Source: Microvirga ossetica
Lineage (GTDB): Bacteria > Pseudomonadota > Alphaproteobacteria > Rhizobiales > Beijerinckiaceae
DNA length: 64,000 nucleotides
Assembly: GCF_002741015.1 (NCBI RefSeq)
Contig: NZ_CP016618.1
Span: 496,001 to 560,000 of the forward strand
Direction: 5' to 3'
Shown piece after piece: positions 8,654-17,254 of this stretch. A program made the position numbers and the translations under genes. Every line of letters starts with the position of its first letter. Position 1 is the stretch's first letter. Under the pieces are notes generated by a model. That model saw nothing but the letters and a program-made list of their open reading frames with translations, was not told the DNA's origin and searched no databases.

Positions 8654-8741
8654 ATTTCGCGGGCTCCCATGGCACGGCCTTTTGTGCTAAGAATGAGGCC
8701 TTCTCAGTGGAGTTGAACCCGAACAGGCGAGGAGTCGCCTC

Positions 8742-9875
8742 ATGATGGAGTTCGTCCGCTATAGTTCGGGGATCGAAGCCCCGGACCCCAACTTCGACTC
8801 GGCGCTTCACACCGTCCTCGAAGACCTCAGGCAGCAGGTGACGGCTTCGCCCAAGTTCGACGGCGGCGTCGCCGTGCGCAACGCGCATGCAAAGGGCTAC
8901 GGGCTCGCACGGGGCGAAGTCGAGATCCTCGCCGACATTCCGCCGGAATATGCGCAGGGCATCTATTTGAAGCCGGGCCGGCACGAGGCGATGGTCCGCT
9001 TTTCGAACGGACAGCCGCATATCAACTCGGACAGGCTGCTCGGGTCGGTTTGCGGCATCGGGCTCAAGATCTTCGGGATCGAAGGACGCAAGCTCCTGGA
9101 CGACGAGCCGGACAGCCGCACCTTCGACTATGCGATGATCAATTATCCGATCTTCTTCGCCAACACAGTCGAGCATTACATCTTCGTGCTGAAGATCGGC
9201 GCCCAGGCCAGCGCCCCGCCGCCGCCGACCGAGCTGCCGCAGGAGCGGCGGGCGCGGATCGCCCGCTTCCTGCACGACTTCATCACCGGAATGGGCACGC
9301 TGGAGCCCGAGAACTGGGCCTGGGAAGAGCTGGCCGCGCTCGCGCAGTTCGCGCAGATCCCGTTCGTCAACCTGCTGCTGTCGACCTATCATACGATGGG
9401 CGCCGTCCGGCACGGCGACCATGTCGCAAAGCTTCGCATCGCTCCGGACAAGGAATTCGCCGACCGCGTGGTTAGGCGGGCGCTCGATGTGAACGCGGCG
9501 CAGCAGGTCTTCCGGCCCGCGCTCGTGGCCGAGCTGAAGGAGCGGCCGTACGAGTTCGACATCCAGGTGCAGCTCTGCACGAACCTTTACGAGATGCCGA
9601 TCGAGGACGTGACGGTGCGGTGGCCGGAGAGCCTGTCCCCGTTCGTCACCGTGGCCAAGCTCCGCCTGCCGCAACAGGACATCGGTGGCGACGACAATCT
9701 CGAGCGGATGGACGCGACGTCGATGTCGCCCTGGCGCGTGACCGAAGATCATCGCCCGCTCGGCAACATCATGCGTGCCCGCAAGGAAGTGTACCGCCTG
9801 TCATCGACCCTGCGCCACCAGCTCAACCATCAAACGCGAAAGGAGCCAGAGGATCTCGCTGAGGTCTTCGGGTAG
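8742..9875 (+). CDS. Catalase-family heme protein (y4iL-like)
   Basis: A 377-residue protein of the short heme catalase-like family. The distal His lies in RNAHAKGYGLARGEVEI, followed by the heme-pocket segment MVRFSNGQPH, and the C-terminal part keeps the LCTNLYEMPIED stretch. It is shorter than classical monofunctional catalases (about 480-700 aa) and lacks a signal peptide, so it is presumably cytoplasmic. Family members act on hydrogen or organic peroxides. GAGGAG precedes the start and sits in the loop of a small hairpin (8728-8741). It is the first gene of a five-gene same-strand cluster with a Dyp peroxidase. Confidence 0.8.
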   Translation: MMEFVRYSSGIEAPDPNFDSALHTVLEDLRQQVTASPKFDGGVAVRNAHAKGYGLARGEVEILADIPPEYAQGIYLKPGRHEAMVRFSNGQPHINSDRLLGSVCGIGLKIFGIEGRKLLDDEPDSRTFDYAMINYPIFFANTVEHYIFVLKIGAQASAPPPPTELPQERRARIARFLHDFITGMGTLEPENWAWEELAALAQFAQIPFVNLLLSTYHTMGAVRHGDHVAKLRIAPDKEFADRVVRRALDVNAAQQVFRPALVAELKERPYEFDIQVQLCTNLYEMPIEDVTVRWPESLSPFVTVAKLRLPQQDIGGDDNLERMDATSMSPWRVTEDHRPLGNIMRARKEVYRLSSTLRHQLNHQTRKEPEDLAEVFG

Positions 9876-9931
9876 GGGGCCGGCCGACGAGCATGCGTAG
9901 CGTTCCCACCCTCAACTGAAAGGAACCGCCG

Positions 9932-10567
9932 ATGGCCACGATGGCACCTCCTCAGCCGACCGAGGTGATGGATCACCCGACGGCTGAGCGGAAGGACAAG
10001 CTCCAGGAGCTCCGCGAACTCTATGCGGAAGGATCCGAGGTCGGCCAGATCGCGCTCGAGAAGCTGATCGGACAGCTTGGGCACTCTGTTCGGCCGCAAG
10101 GCGAAATCTCCACGGCCGGCCGCACCGGACTGCGCCAGGGCAAGGTCTCCGAGCTGACCGTGATCGCGCCCTTCGCGCCCGGAGGCGCCAAGCGACTGCG
10201 GGCCTTGCTCAAGGCCCTCGGCGCCAATTTCGGCGATGCCGGGGAAAAGGTCGGGACCGTCCACGACATGCGCTTCGTGTTCTTCGACAATGACACGAGG
10301 ATGCTGTTCGCGACCGCCTATGATGGAGACTGGGACCCGTACATCGACGATTTCGTCAGCAAGATCCCCGACGAACTCGACCTCGTGTTCAGCACGACGG
10401 AAAATTTCCCGGGTCTGCACACGCCGGGAATCAAGGACTGGATCGCCAAGTTCCAGATCACCGCTGAGGCGTGGTATGTCGCCAATCCCGATCTCACGGT
10501 GGCCGAAGCAAAGCGGCTCGAGCGCGTTGGTAAGGCGCTTGACGAATTCCTCGACAAGATTGCCTGA
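9932..10567 (+). CDS. Conserved 211-aa protein of the peroxidase cluster, function unknown
   Basis: The product has no signal peptide or membrane segment. Its middle part (VIAPFAPGGAKRLRALLKAL, then VHDMRFVFFDNDTRMLFATA and YDGDWDPYIDDFVSK) has the alternating pattern of a ferredoxin-like alpha/beta fold, as in Dyp-peroxidase half-domains, but the heme ligand and catalytic Asp of that family are absent. I infer a partner or scaffold of the adjacent Dyp peroxidase. AAGGA supports the start. It lies 56 bp after the catalase-like gene and 55 bp before the peroxidase gene. Confidence 0.75.
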   Translation: MATMAPPQPTEVMDHPTAERKDKLQELRELYAEGSEVGQIALEKLIGQLGHSVRPQGEISTAGRTGLRQGKVSELTVIAPFAPGGAKRLRALLKALGANFGDAGEKVGTVHDMRFVFFDNDTRMLFATAYDGDWDPYIDDFVSKIPDELDLVFSTTENFPGLHTPGIKDWIAKFQITAEAWYVANPDLTVAEAKRLERVGKALDEFLDKIA

Positions 10568-10622
10568 CTGATCGTTCGCATGGGCGGGCCGGGACGGACC
10601 CGACCCACTGAAGGACTTTGCC

Positions 10623-11993
10623 ATGGTGACACTGGAAAAAGGGGCCGGCGAGCGTGAATCACCGAGTTCGCCGACACTTGATTTGGATGACATCCAGGCG
10701 ACGGTCCTGAGATACCGGCCGGAGCCCTATTTCGGCACGCACGTACTCCTGCGGGTTGACGATGTGCAAGGCGGCCGCGAGTTCCTGCGCCGGCTCAGCC
10801 CTCACATCGATTCCGCAGCCGGCTGGTGGAACGCGGGAGATGCCTGGCTCGGGGTTGGGATCAGTTATGCGGGGCTCGAAGCGCTTGGGCTGCCAGACGG
10901 GTCCCTGCAAAGCTTTCCCGAGGCATTTCGCGCCGGCATGGCCGCCCGCGCGGAGCAGCTTCGCGACCTTGGCGAAAACGCGTCTGGCAACTGGGACTTC
11001 CCGTTCGGCACGGGCCATGTCCACATCGGCGTTACGGCCTTCAGCGATACCGCGGCGAAGTGGCGCCGCACGGTCGCCGTTGCCCGCGAGCAGGCGATCG
11101 GCTTCTCCGGCGTCACCATCATCCATATGCAGGACTTCGGGGCGCAGCCGGGCAGTCTCAATCCGTTCGGCTACAAGGACGGCATCGGCCAGCCCGCGAT
11201 CGAAGGCAGCGGCGTCGATCCGCTGCCCGGCCAAGGTCGGGCGATCAAGGCCGGTGAGTTCATCCTCGGCTATCCCGGCGAGACGGGCTTCGCCTATCCG
11301 ATGCCGCAGCCCGACATGCTAGGGCGAAACGGCACTTACGTCGGTTTTCGCAAGTATCAGTCCCGCGTCGGCACGTTCAATCGCTTCCTCCAGGCGAACG
11401 CAGGCACGCCCGAAGAGCGGGAATTGCTTGCGGCCAAGCTAGTCGGCCGCTGGCGCAGCGGGGCGCCGCTGACGCTCGCCCCGGGCGCGGACGATCCGCT
11501 GCTCGGCGAGGACTCTCAGCGCAACAACGACTTCGATTATTCAACCGACGCGCGGGGACGGCAGGTACCGCTCGGCTGTCACATGCGCCGCATGAACCCG
11601 CGCAATGCGCGGCTCGCGCAACTGACCGACGTCAACCTGCACCGGATCATCAGGCGCGGCACGACCTATGGCGCGCCGTACGATCCGGACGCTTTGTCCG
11701 AGGAAGAGGATGAGGTGCCGCGCGGCGTCTATTTCCTCTTCATCAGCGCCAAGGCGATGGCCACGCTCGAATTCCTGCAAGGGGAGTGGATCAACGACGG
11801 GAACTTCGCCGGCGTGGGCGACGAGCGCGATCCGATGGTCGGGCTTCAGCCCGACGGTGCCGTGTTTTCGATTCCGCAGGCGCCGGTCCGGCGCCGGATC
11901 CACGGCATCGACACGTTCAATGTCCTTCGCGGAGGGGAGTATTTGTTCATGCCGAGCCTTTCGGCATTGAAGTGGATCGCGAGCCTTTCTTGA
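10623..11993 (+). CDS. Dyp-type (dye-decolorising) heme peroxidase
   Basis: A 456-residue peroxidase. The GXXDG motif is GYKDG with catalytic Asp186, and the proximal heme His is His320 in PLGCHMRRMNPR; both are diagnostic. There is no Tat or Sec signal, so it is probably cytoplasmic; some relatives are loaded into encapsulin shells, but no encapsulin gene is in the window. It uses hydrogen peroxide to oxidise bulky substrates; the natural substrate is unknown. Position between the 211-aa protein and an NmrA-like reductase suggests one operon for peroxide or xenobiotic handling. Confidence 0.9.
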   Translation: MVTLEKGAGERESPSSPTLDLDDIQATVLRYRPEPYFGTHVLLRVDDVQGGREFLRRLSPHIDSAAGWWNAGDAWLGVGISYAGLEALGLPDGSLQSFPEAFRAGMAARAEQLRDLGENASGNWDFPFGTGHVHIGVTAFSDTAAKWRRTVAVAREQAIGFSGVTIIHMQDFGAQPGSLNPFGYKDGIGQPAIEGSGVDPLPGQGRAIKAGEFILGYPGETGFAYPMPQPDMLGRNGTYVGFRKYQSRVGTFNRFLQANAGTPEERELLAAKLVGRWRSGAPLTLAPGADDPLLGEDSQRNNDFDYSTDARGRQVPLGCHMRRMNPRNARLAQLTDVNLHRIIRRGTTYGAPYDPDALSEEEDEVPRGVYFLFISAKAMATLEFLQGEWINDGNFAGVGDERDPMVGLQPDGAVFSIPQAPVRRRIHGIDTFNVLRGGEYLFMPSLSALKWIASLS

Positions 11994-12040
11994 TGCTTTC
12001 AAGCACCGCTCGCTTATTCATCGACAAGGGAGGGTAAGTC

Positions 12041-12796
12041 ATGAAGATCGTCGTCATCGGCGGCACCGGCCTGATCGGCTCGAAGACCGTCGCCATTCTG
12101 CGCCAGGGCGGCCACGAGGTCACCGCCGCCTCGCCCCAAAGCGGGATCAACAGCATCACCGGCGAGGGGTTGAAAGAGGCCATGGCCGACACGCAGGTGG
12201 TGATCGACCTCGCCAATTCGCCCTCATTCGAAGACGGGGCGGTGCTGAACTTCTTCGAGACCTCCGGCCGCAACCTTCTCACAGCGGAGGCCGCGGCAGG
12301 CGTCCGGCACCATCTCGCGCTCTCCATCGTCGGAACCGACCGGACGCCCGACAATGGCTATTTCCGTGCCAAGGTCGCTCAGGAGAAGCTGATTGAGACC
12401 GCCGGCATCCCGTACACGATCATCCGCTCGACCCAATTCCTGGAGTTCCTCCGCGCCATCGCCGATTCAAGTGCCGATGGGAACAGGATCAGGCTGTCGC
12501 CCGGCCTGTTCCAGCCCATCGCGGCCGACGACGTGGCTGTCATCGTCGCCGATGTGGCGCTCGCCGCGCCGCGAAACGGCATCGTCGAGATCGCCGGCCC
12601 GGAACGAGCACCGTTCAACGAGATCGTCGCCCGCTATCTGAAGGCGGTCGGCGACCCGCGTGAGGTCGTGAGCGACCCCGAGGCCCGATACTGGGGCGGC
12701 CGGGTCGAGGAGCACTCGCTCGTGCCATTGGGCGAGGCGCGCCTCGGCCGCATCGGCCTCGACGAGTGGCTCCGCCGCTCACGGACGGCAGCCTGA
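12041..12796 (+). CDS. NAD(P)H-binding NmrA-like SDR oxidoreductase
   Basis: A 251-residue atypical short-chain dehydrogenase with an N-terminal nucleotide-binding loop (VVIGGTGLIGSKTV) and no canonical YxxxK active site, as in NmrA/HSCARG-type proteins that bind NAD(P)H as redox sensors or reduce quinone-like substrates. The mid-region IPYTIIRSTQFLEFL is characteristic of the group. GGGAGGG sits just before the ATG. It lies 47 bp after the peroxidase gene. Confidence 0.85.
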   Translation: MKIVVIGGTGLIGSKTVAILRQGGHEVTAASPQSGINSITGEGLKEAMADTQVVIDLANSPSFEDGAVLNFFETSGRNLLTAEAAAGVRHHLALSIVGTDRTPDNGYFRAKVAQEKLIETAGIPYTIIRSTQFLEFLRAIADSSADGNRIRLSPGLFQPIAADDVAVIVADVALAAPRNGIVEIAGPERAPFNEIVARYLKAVGDPREVVSDPEARYWGGRVEEHSLVPLGEARLGRIGLDEWLRRSRTAA

Positions 12797-12872
12797 CCTG
12801 AGTCGGAGATAGGCCCAGGCCGCTCACCCCCTGGCACGAGCTGATTCAAGGCGACGAACGAAGGAGGCGACC

Positions 12873-13262
12873 ATGACGATCAAACTCGTTGCATTGGTCC
12901 TGCTATGCCTCATGAGCGCCACGGCGATGGCTCAGGAGCCTAAGGTCACGTCGCTCATGTCCAAGGATCTTGCGGAGAATCCCGGCAGGGAAGTGCTGAT
13001 GATCACGGTAGAGCATGCGCCCGGCGGGTCGAGCGCTATCCACCGACACAATGCACATGCGTTCGTTTACGTACTGGAGGGCTCCGTAGTGATGCAGCTA
13101 AAGGGTGGACAACAAGTAACACTGACCCCAGGACAGACATTCTATGAAGGTCCGGACGATGTTCATGTCGTTGACCGGAACGCAAGCGGTACCAATCCGG
13201 CGAAATTCCTGGTGGTCCTGATCAAGGACAAGGGGGCTCCGGCACTCGTGCCGGCAGAGTGA
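12873..13262 (+). CDS. Secreted cupin-domain protein
   Basis: A 129-residue protein with a Sec signal peptide (MTIKLVALVLLCLMSATAMA, cleavage before Gln21) and one cupin barrel. Metal-ligand positions are visible: the first motif contains HRHNAHAFVYVLEG and the second has PDDVHVVDRN. It would act in the periplasm; function of such small cupins (binding, isomerase, dioxygenase) is not fixed. AAGGAGG precedes the start. It is the last gene of the peroxide cluster; a remnant of a related cupin follows directly. Confidence 0.8.
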   Translation: MTIKLVALVLLCLMSATAMAQEPKVTSLMSKDLAENPGREVLMITVEHAPGGSSAIHRHNAHAFVYVLEGSVVMQLKGGQQVTLTPGQTFYEGPDDVHVVDRNASGTNPAKFLVVLIKDKGAPALVPAE

Positions 13263-13298
13263 CGGCTGGATCGGCAAAGCGGGTCGAGACTCCTTGTC

Positions 13299-13409
13299 GG
13301 GCACGGATGCCACGGCGTCAGCGCCAGCGGGACGCGGCCGGCCAAGCCCCTCGCGGTGATCCTGGTCGACACCAACGAGACGGAACCGACGATCCCATTC
13401 GGGAACTGA
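13299..13409 (+). pseudogene. C-terminal remnant of a second cupin gene
   Basis: An open frame ending at TGA 13407 reads HGVSASGTRPAKPLAVILVD, which parallels the end of the preceding intact cupin (VHVVDRNASGTNPAKFLVVL). The upstream barrel is missing, so this is the tail of a lost tandem or related copy. Confidence 0.5.
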
Positions 13410-13421
13410 GGGGACAGCGCC

Positions 13422-13464
13422 ATGGCGAGAACCTACCGTGACGTCGCGATCGAGGACATGCTGC
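13422..13464 (+). pseudogene. Gene start cut by an IS5 remnant
   Basis: GAGGGG followed by ATG begins a frame MARTYRDVAIEDMLPS that runs into IS5 sequence at about 13465 and stops at TGA. It follows the cupin remnant by 12 bp. The original gene cannot be identified from 14 residues. Confidence 0.4.
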
Positions 13465-13852
13465 CCAGCAGGTGAACAGGCCCCCCGGAGCTCAGACATG
13501 GCCTTGGTACCTCCAGGGTTTCGGCCCGCCGGCTCAGGGTTGAGTGATCTGGAACAGCCAGATCCAGACTCAGGAGTTCGAGGATTGAGCGAATCAGGCC
13601 TTCGGTTTGACGAAGCGCCAGCCGGAACACTGCCCGCAGCGTCAGGGCTGTTCGGATCGCCAGAGCTGAGTAATGCGGCTGACCGCCCGGTGTTGTGCGA
13701 GGCTCGGCCCGCCAGGCGGCAATCGCCTCCTGTGAGAACCAGACGGTGAGGCTTCCGCGCTGGCGCAGGGCCGCGTCATACTCCGCCCAGTTCGTGACCC
13801 GGTGCTGCTTGGGAATGCGGTGACGGCGAGCGGCATCGGTCTTGAACGGCAC
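13465..13852 (-). mobile_element. IS5-family transposase, N-terminal remnant
   Basis: The minus strand encodes the first about 129 residues of the same transposase type as the copy at 30381-31349 (QHRVTNWAEYDAALRQRGSL, LALRQTEGLIRSIL, DHSTLSRRAETLEVPR). Homology stops at GPVHLL, before the first catalytic Asp (VDSTG), where host sequence begins. The element is dead. It marks the right edge of the peroxide cluster. Confidence 0.8.
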
Positions 13853-14078
13853 GGTCGAATCCGAGATCTGGAAGGCACCGTCCTTCTATGCGTTCCAGGC
13901 TCGGCAGCCAAATCGCCTGTCCATACAACAAGGCGGCGACGATGCCACCGTCACGGACATGTACTTCGCCACGGATATCTCTCCATGCTGCACAGAAAGC
14001 GGATCACTACGAACACCCTTCCTCAACGGCCGTCTCGCCCTGTGGATTGTCGATCAGACGCGAGTTGCGGAAGCGCCC

Positions 14079-14339
14079 TCAACCTCCCGAAGGCCTTGCG
14101 CGTTGCACACAACGATACCCAATCGGGCACTGCGGGGTATCTGCTGTTGGAACCCAAGCAGGGTCCAAGACCTCACCCAAAACGCATGAGCTACCCGCAG
14201 CAACATAACGGTCATAAGTTATCGGGCTGGTGTTGAGGACGATAGCACCTTCGGCGGAAACCAACTCTCGGGCCTGACGACAGACCATCCGCAAGGTCAG
14301 AGGATGGCTCTGGGCCAGTGCGCCAGAGCCAACGCCCAT
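14079..14339 (-). CDS. Small secreted protein, signal peptide probably frameshifted
   Basis: The mature part (SHPLTLRMVCRQARELVSAE, then YDRYVAAGSSCVLGE and ADTPQCPIGYRC) has four conserved-looking cysteines and the look of a rhizobial family of about 90-aa exported proteins. Only GVGSGALAQ of a signal peptide is in this frame after ATG 14339. Just upstream in another frame is MRHLKLVLLLSSS, which would complete a normal signal peptide if one base were added near 14340. The gene is therefore either frameshifted or uses a short leader. Function unknown. Confidence 0.45.
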   Translation of the reverse strand: MGVGSGALAQSHPLTLRMVCRQARELVSAEGAIVLNTSPITYDRYVAAGSSCVLGEVLDPAWVPTADTPQCPIGYRCVQRARPSGG

Positions 14340-14424
14340 GACGACGATAGCAGCAACACCAGCTTCAAGTGTCTCATCGATGACCCTGCGAGATAGGCGC
14401 GCTCAGGCAGCACTATCAGGGTGG

Positions 14425-14574
14425 TCAAACCATCAGCGACAGCACTGTCGCACAGACATTCATGACCACCACAGCTCCGACCAGATACAGGGCAACGGGC
14501 GAGCGCGGCGCAAGGTCAACATCGGCCAGATCAGGGAAGGCCTCGTTGGAAAGCTCTCTGCCTCTCATGGTCAT
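14425..14574 (-). CDS. 49-aa single-pass membrane microprotein
   Basis: Starts at ATG 14574 behind GGAGAGA. A polar, acidic N-terminal half (MTMRGRELSNEAFPDLADVD) is followed by one C-terminal hydrophobic segment (VALYLVGAVVVMNVCATVLS) ending the protein, giving a tail-anchored topology. No family recognised. It precedes the small secreted protein on the same strand with 85 bp between them. Confidence 0.5.
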   Translation of the reverse strand: MTMRGRELSNEAFPDLADVDLAPRSPVALYLVGAVVVMNVCATVLSLMV

Positions 14575-15003
14575 TGTCCATCTCTCCAGCCAGGGATGAG
14601 GCGCTAACGACCCAGAGAGGATGGCACTGTGCGACCATGTTGGCGGTGCGTTCCCGCACGCCGAGGAACAGGATCGTTGTCTCTTAACAGACTGAAAGAC
14701 TTGGTGAATTGACCTGCCCAAGTGCCGGGATGACACTGCCTGTGGGCTGGGAGTTCATTGGTCCTCCCTGAAACTCAGGCTCCCTAGCGGGGCCTTTTCT
14801 TTGCCCAGGGCGACACATTCTGGCCATGGTTGGCCTCAGGTGTCCGCTGACATCTTGGCGTAAGACGTCGATGTGAGCGTTCTCAGACGCTTAGATGTTT
14901 GGTCCTGTCACGGCAAGGCCCCGGAAGACCTTCGCCATATCGGGCATCCGGAGCCTTCGCCATTTCGGCAAAAGCGCATCACGGAATTGAGGTGGGCGAT
15001 CGA
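14575..15003. other. 429-bp stretch with only a terminator-like hairpin
   Basis: No coding frame with a credible start was found. A hairpin with T-run lies at 14778-14798 and is listed separately. Confidence 0.35.
14778..14798 (+). terminator. Terminator-like hairpin
   Basis: GGCTCC-CTAGC-GGGGCC makes a 6-bp stem (one G-T pair) followed by TTTTCTTT. No plus-strand gene ends close by, so its role is uncertain. Confidence 0.45.
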
Positions 15004-15186
15004 TTAGCGCCCCTTGTCCGTCACTTTCCTGGCCTCTCGCACTCGAACCCTTCGGGCGGGCTCGGTAGGGTCATAGCCATAGCGCTTCCGAAACTCCTCT
15101 AACGTCTCCTCCCTGGCAAGGATTTGCCGCAGTTCTTCCAAGGCAGGGTGCCGGGAGTGGTTGGGGTCGGGCTTCGTCTTGCTCAT
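15004..15186 (-). CDS. 60-aa basic/helical protein, unknown function
   Basis: From ATG 15186 the product is soluble and highly charged (MSKTKPDPNHSRHPALEELR, EETLEEFRKRYGYDP, then an Arg/Lys-rich tail). An in-frame extension to 15309 is possible but atypical. AAAGG lies upstream. The composition and regular charge pattern support a real helical protein; no family recognised. Confidence 0.45.
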   Translation of the reverse strand: MSKTKPDPNHSRHPALEELRQILAREETLEEFRKRYGYDPTEPARRVRVREARKVTDKGR

Positions 15187-15320
15187 GCGCGCGATACCTT
15201 TTGCTGGAGGCGCAAGATCGATTGCGAAGATGTGGCGAGTCAGTTCGTCACGACGGCAAACAAGCTCCCTCCAAAACCCTAACAAATTCTTCATCTTCTT
15301 TGTTGTCATCCGCCCTCAAC

Positions 15321-15482
15321 ATGAAAGGGATTGGCCTCCGTGCGGATGAGACAGCCGCCCGCAAATGGCGCGGACGGCCATTCATGGAATGGGATGGTCG
15401 TAACGAGCGTCCCATCAAAAAACCTGCCCGATATCGGAGCGGGGTTGATTATGTTGGAAGGCGAAGAGCCATAGTGAGGTGA
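15321..15482 (+). CDS. 53-aa basic protein, unknown function
   Basis: A short frame from ATG 15321, very rich in Arg and Lys (RKWRGRPFMEWDGRNERP, PARYRSGVDYVGRRRA). No membrane segment. Upstream ribosome site is not clear. It is divergent from the 60-aa protein at 15004. Could be nucleic-acid binding, but that rests on charge only. Confidence 0.3.
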   Translation: MKGIGLRADETAARKWRGRPFMEWDGRNERPIKKPARYRSGVDYVGRRRAIVR

Positions 15483-15824
15483 GGCAAGCGAACGCTTTTC
15501 GCCGATTAAAGCGATGGTGCTCGGTAGAGTCCCACTCCGTCGATGATCAGCGAGTTAGCGTTCACCGGTGATGTTGGAGGGCTTCAGTATATTGAGAACC
15601 ACATCGCCTCTTCTGCCAAAGCGCATTTAGACGACGGGGACCCGGTACAGTTGCCTCCGAGTGCAGGTGCATGACTGAGCCACCCACGCGGTACGGAGGG
15701 TGGGTGCCGCGCCTCCAATGCACCTTTTCCGCGTTGCATCTGCCTTGCTCAATCCGGTTCAACACCTAGGGCAGATGCTGTAACCGGGCAAAGCAGCGTC
15801 CCTGGTGGTGTCGCGCCTGAGGCG
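15483..15824. other. 342-bp stretch with no recognised feature
   Basis: Lies downstream of the TetR gene's stop codon. Open frames here are short and have no domain similarity; no repeat or terminator with a T-run was seen. Confidence 0.35.
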
Positions 15825-16391
15825 CTACTCAGCGATTCCTCTGCGTAACAGGCGGTCGACCGCTTGGACGACCCGCTCATGCTCTTCCTCCGAGAAGGGG
15901 TTGAGATCGTGCATCGCCAGGCTGTTCAGTCCCTCAATGGCCAGCCAGCCCACCAGCGCCGCGTCCAGATCGTCCGACGTGGCTTTCAGGTTCTCCAGGG
16001 TCGCCTTGATGACCTCGCGCACGGGATCAAGCAGGCGCGGGTTTTCGGCCGAGGCTGCCAGCATGCCGCTGGCGACTTCCTTCGTCCTGCCCTTGCGCAG
16101 CTTGAGCAGCGCTGCCGTGCACAGACGTGCTTCCAGGTTACGCCCGGGCTCGGCTTCGGCTCGGAGCGCCTCCCGCTCCGCCGAGACCTCATCGACGAGG
16201 CGCTGGATCATTCCCTGAAGCAGCGCGTCCTTGTTGGGAAAGTTGTAGAGCAGACCGCCCTTGCTGAGACCGGCCTTTTCGGCAACGGCATCCAGCGTCA
16301 GCCGTCCCGAACCGATCTCGCTCACAAGCTCGGCAGCCGCATCGAGAATTTTCTCGCGGGAACTCTTTCGGCCTCGAATAGGTCCCAACAT
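15825..16391 (-). CDS. TetR/AcrR-family transcriptional repressor
   Basis: A 188-residue regulator with the N-terminal TetR HTH (SREKILDAAAELVSEIGSGR, then LDAVAEKAGLSKGGLLYNFP and KDALL) and an all-helical ligand-binding domain. The GGLLYNFPNK version of the recognition helix is typical of a rhizobial subgroup that controls RND or MFS efflux. No efflux gene is adjacent, so its target is either itself or lies elsewhere. The protein is of normal family length and looks intact. Confidence 0.85.
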   Translation of the reverse strand: MLGPIRGRKSSREKILDAAAELVSEIGSGRLTLDAVAEKAGLSKGGLLYNFPNKDALLQGMIQRLVDEVSAEREALRAEAEPGRNLEARLCTAALLKLRKGRTKEVASGMLAASAENPRLLDPVREVIKATLENLKATSDDLDAALVGWLAIEGLNSLAMHDLNPFSEEEHERVVQAVDRLLRRGIAE

Positions 16392-16674
16392 CGCTACCCT
16401 TGCCCTAAACTGTCCGGCCGAGATACCCCCGCCATATCAGCGCGCGTCCTTCCGGCGTCAAGACGAGAGCATTACCGCGCGAACAAGGTCTCGGCGTTGT
16501 TCCGTCACGACGGCGAGGTCTGGTTTAGGAGGAATATGGCTGATCCCGTACTTGCAGTACCAGCGTACGTACAGCAGGACGATCTCGACCGGAAACCGGC
16601 GGCGTTGGAAGATCGACAACAGAGCGGCTCCTCGATTAGCCATCCGTCGCTACACTGCCAAAGTTAATGCAACG

Positions 16675-16833
16675 GTGCGGTTCCTGTCGCGTCCGCTGGT
16701 GACGGTGCCGCTCGAGGGTAAGCTACTCAAAATCACGCTCAAGGCCGTCGACCTGATGCTCGCCCAGTTGGGCGGAGCGCTGCCGCGCGAGCTCACCGGA
16801 CGAACCCGCTCCAGAGCATGGGGCATCCTGTAG
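16675..16833 (+). CDS. Possible 52-aa protein or gene remnant
   Basis: A frame reading VTVPLEGKLLKITLKAVDLM followed by LAQLGGALPRELTGRTRSRA has the composition of a genuine conserved protein, but has no ATG; GTG at 16675 is the only reasonable start and there is no ribosome site. It may be the 3' end of a decayed gene. Confidence 0.3.
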   Translation: MRFLSRPLVTVPLEGKLLKITLKAVDLMLAQLGGALPRELTGRTRSRAWGIL

Positions 16834-16855
16834 AGCCCGTATCCGGTCGACCTTC

Positions 16856-17050
16856 TCACGCTGATGATCTATTGCATCCCGGGTGGCTGGATGAAAGGCA
16901 CGTCGCTCGGGATGGTGGGAGGCTCCCCTCAGGGGCATCACTCTCTGCCGGGCCAAGAGGATCGAGCGGCGGAATATCGGGCGCGGGCTCGGAGGCAGGA
17001 ATATCCGACGGTGGCAGCGGCGGAATGTCGGGGTCAGGCATATCGGACAT
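16856..17050 (-). CDS. Proline-rich 64-aa protein
   Basis: The product is dominated by short Pro-Asp/Glu repeats (PDIPPLPPSDIPASEPAPDI PPLDPLGP) without hydrophobic segments, so it is probably disordered. Similar short PDIPP-repeat proteins occur in Methylobacteriaceae. The last 16 residues are of different character. Ribosome site weak. Function unknown. Confidence 0.4.
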   Translation of the reverse strand: MSDMPDPDIPPLPPSDIPASEPAPDIPPLDPLGPAESDAPEGSLPPSRATCLSSSHPGCNRSSA

Positions 17051-17254
17051 GGCTCACATCATTCGTTTGTCTGTTCCTCAGCAAATCGGTGAGCGGCATT
17101 GTCGGGCCGCATTGAGGCAAAGATCTGCCGATAAGCCAGCTCAGGATGGGCTTCAATCTGATCCAAGGTGGAACGCACGCGCCTCGGATGCAGATCACCG
17201 GAACGCTCAACATCGCTGGGGCATTGCCTCAAACCACGACCCACTCGTTTAGGG

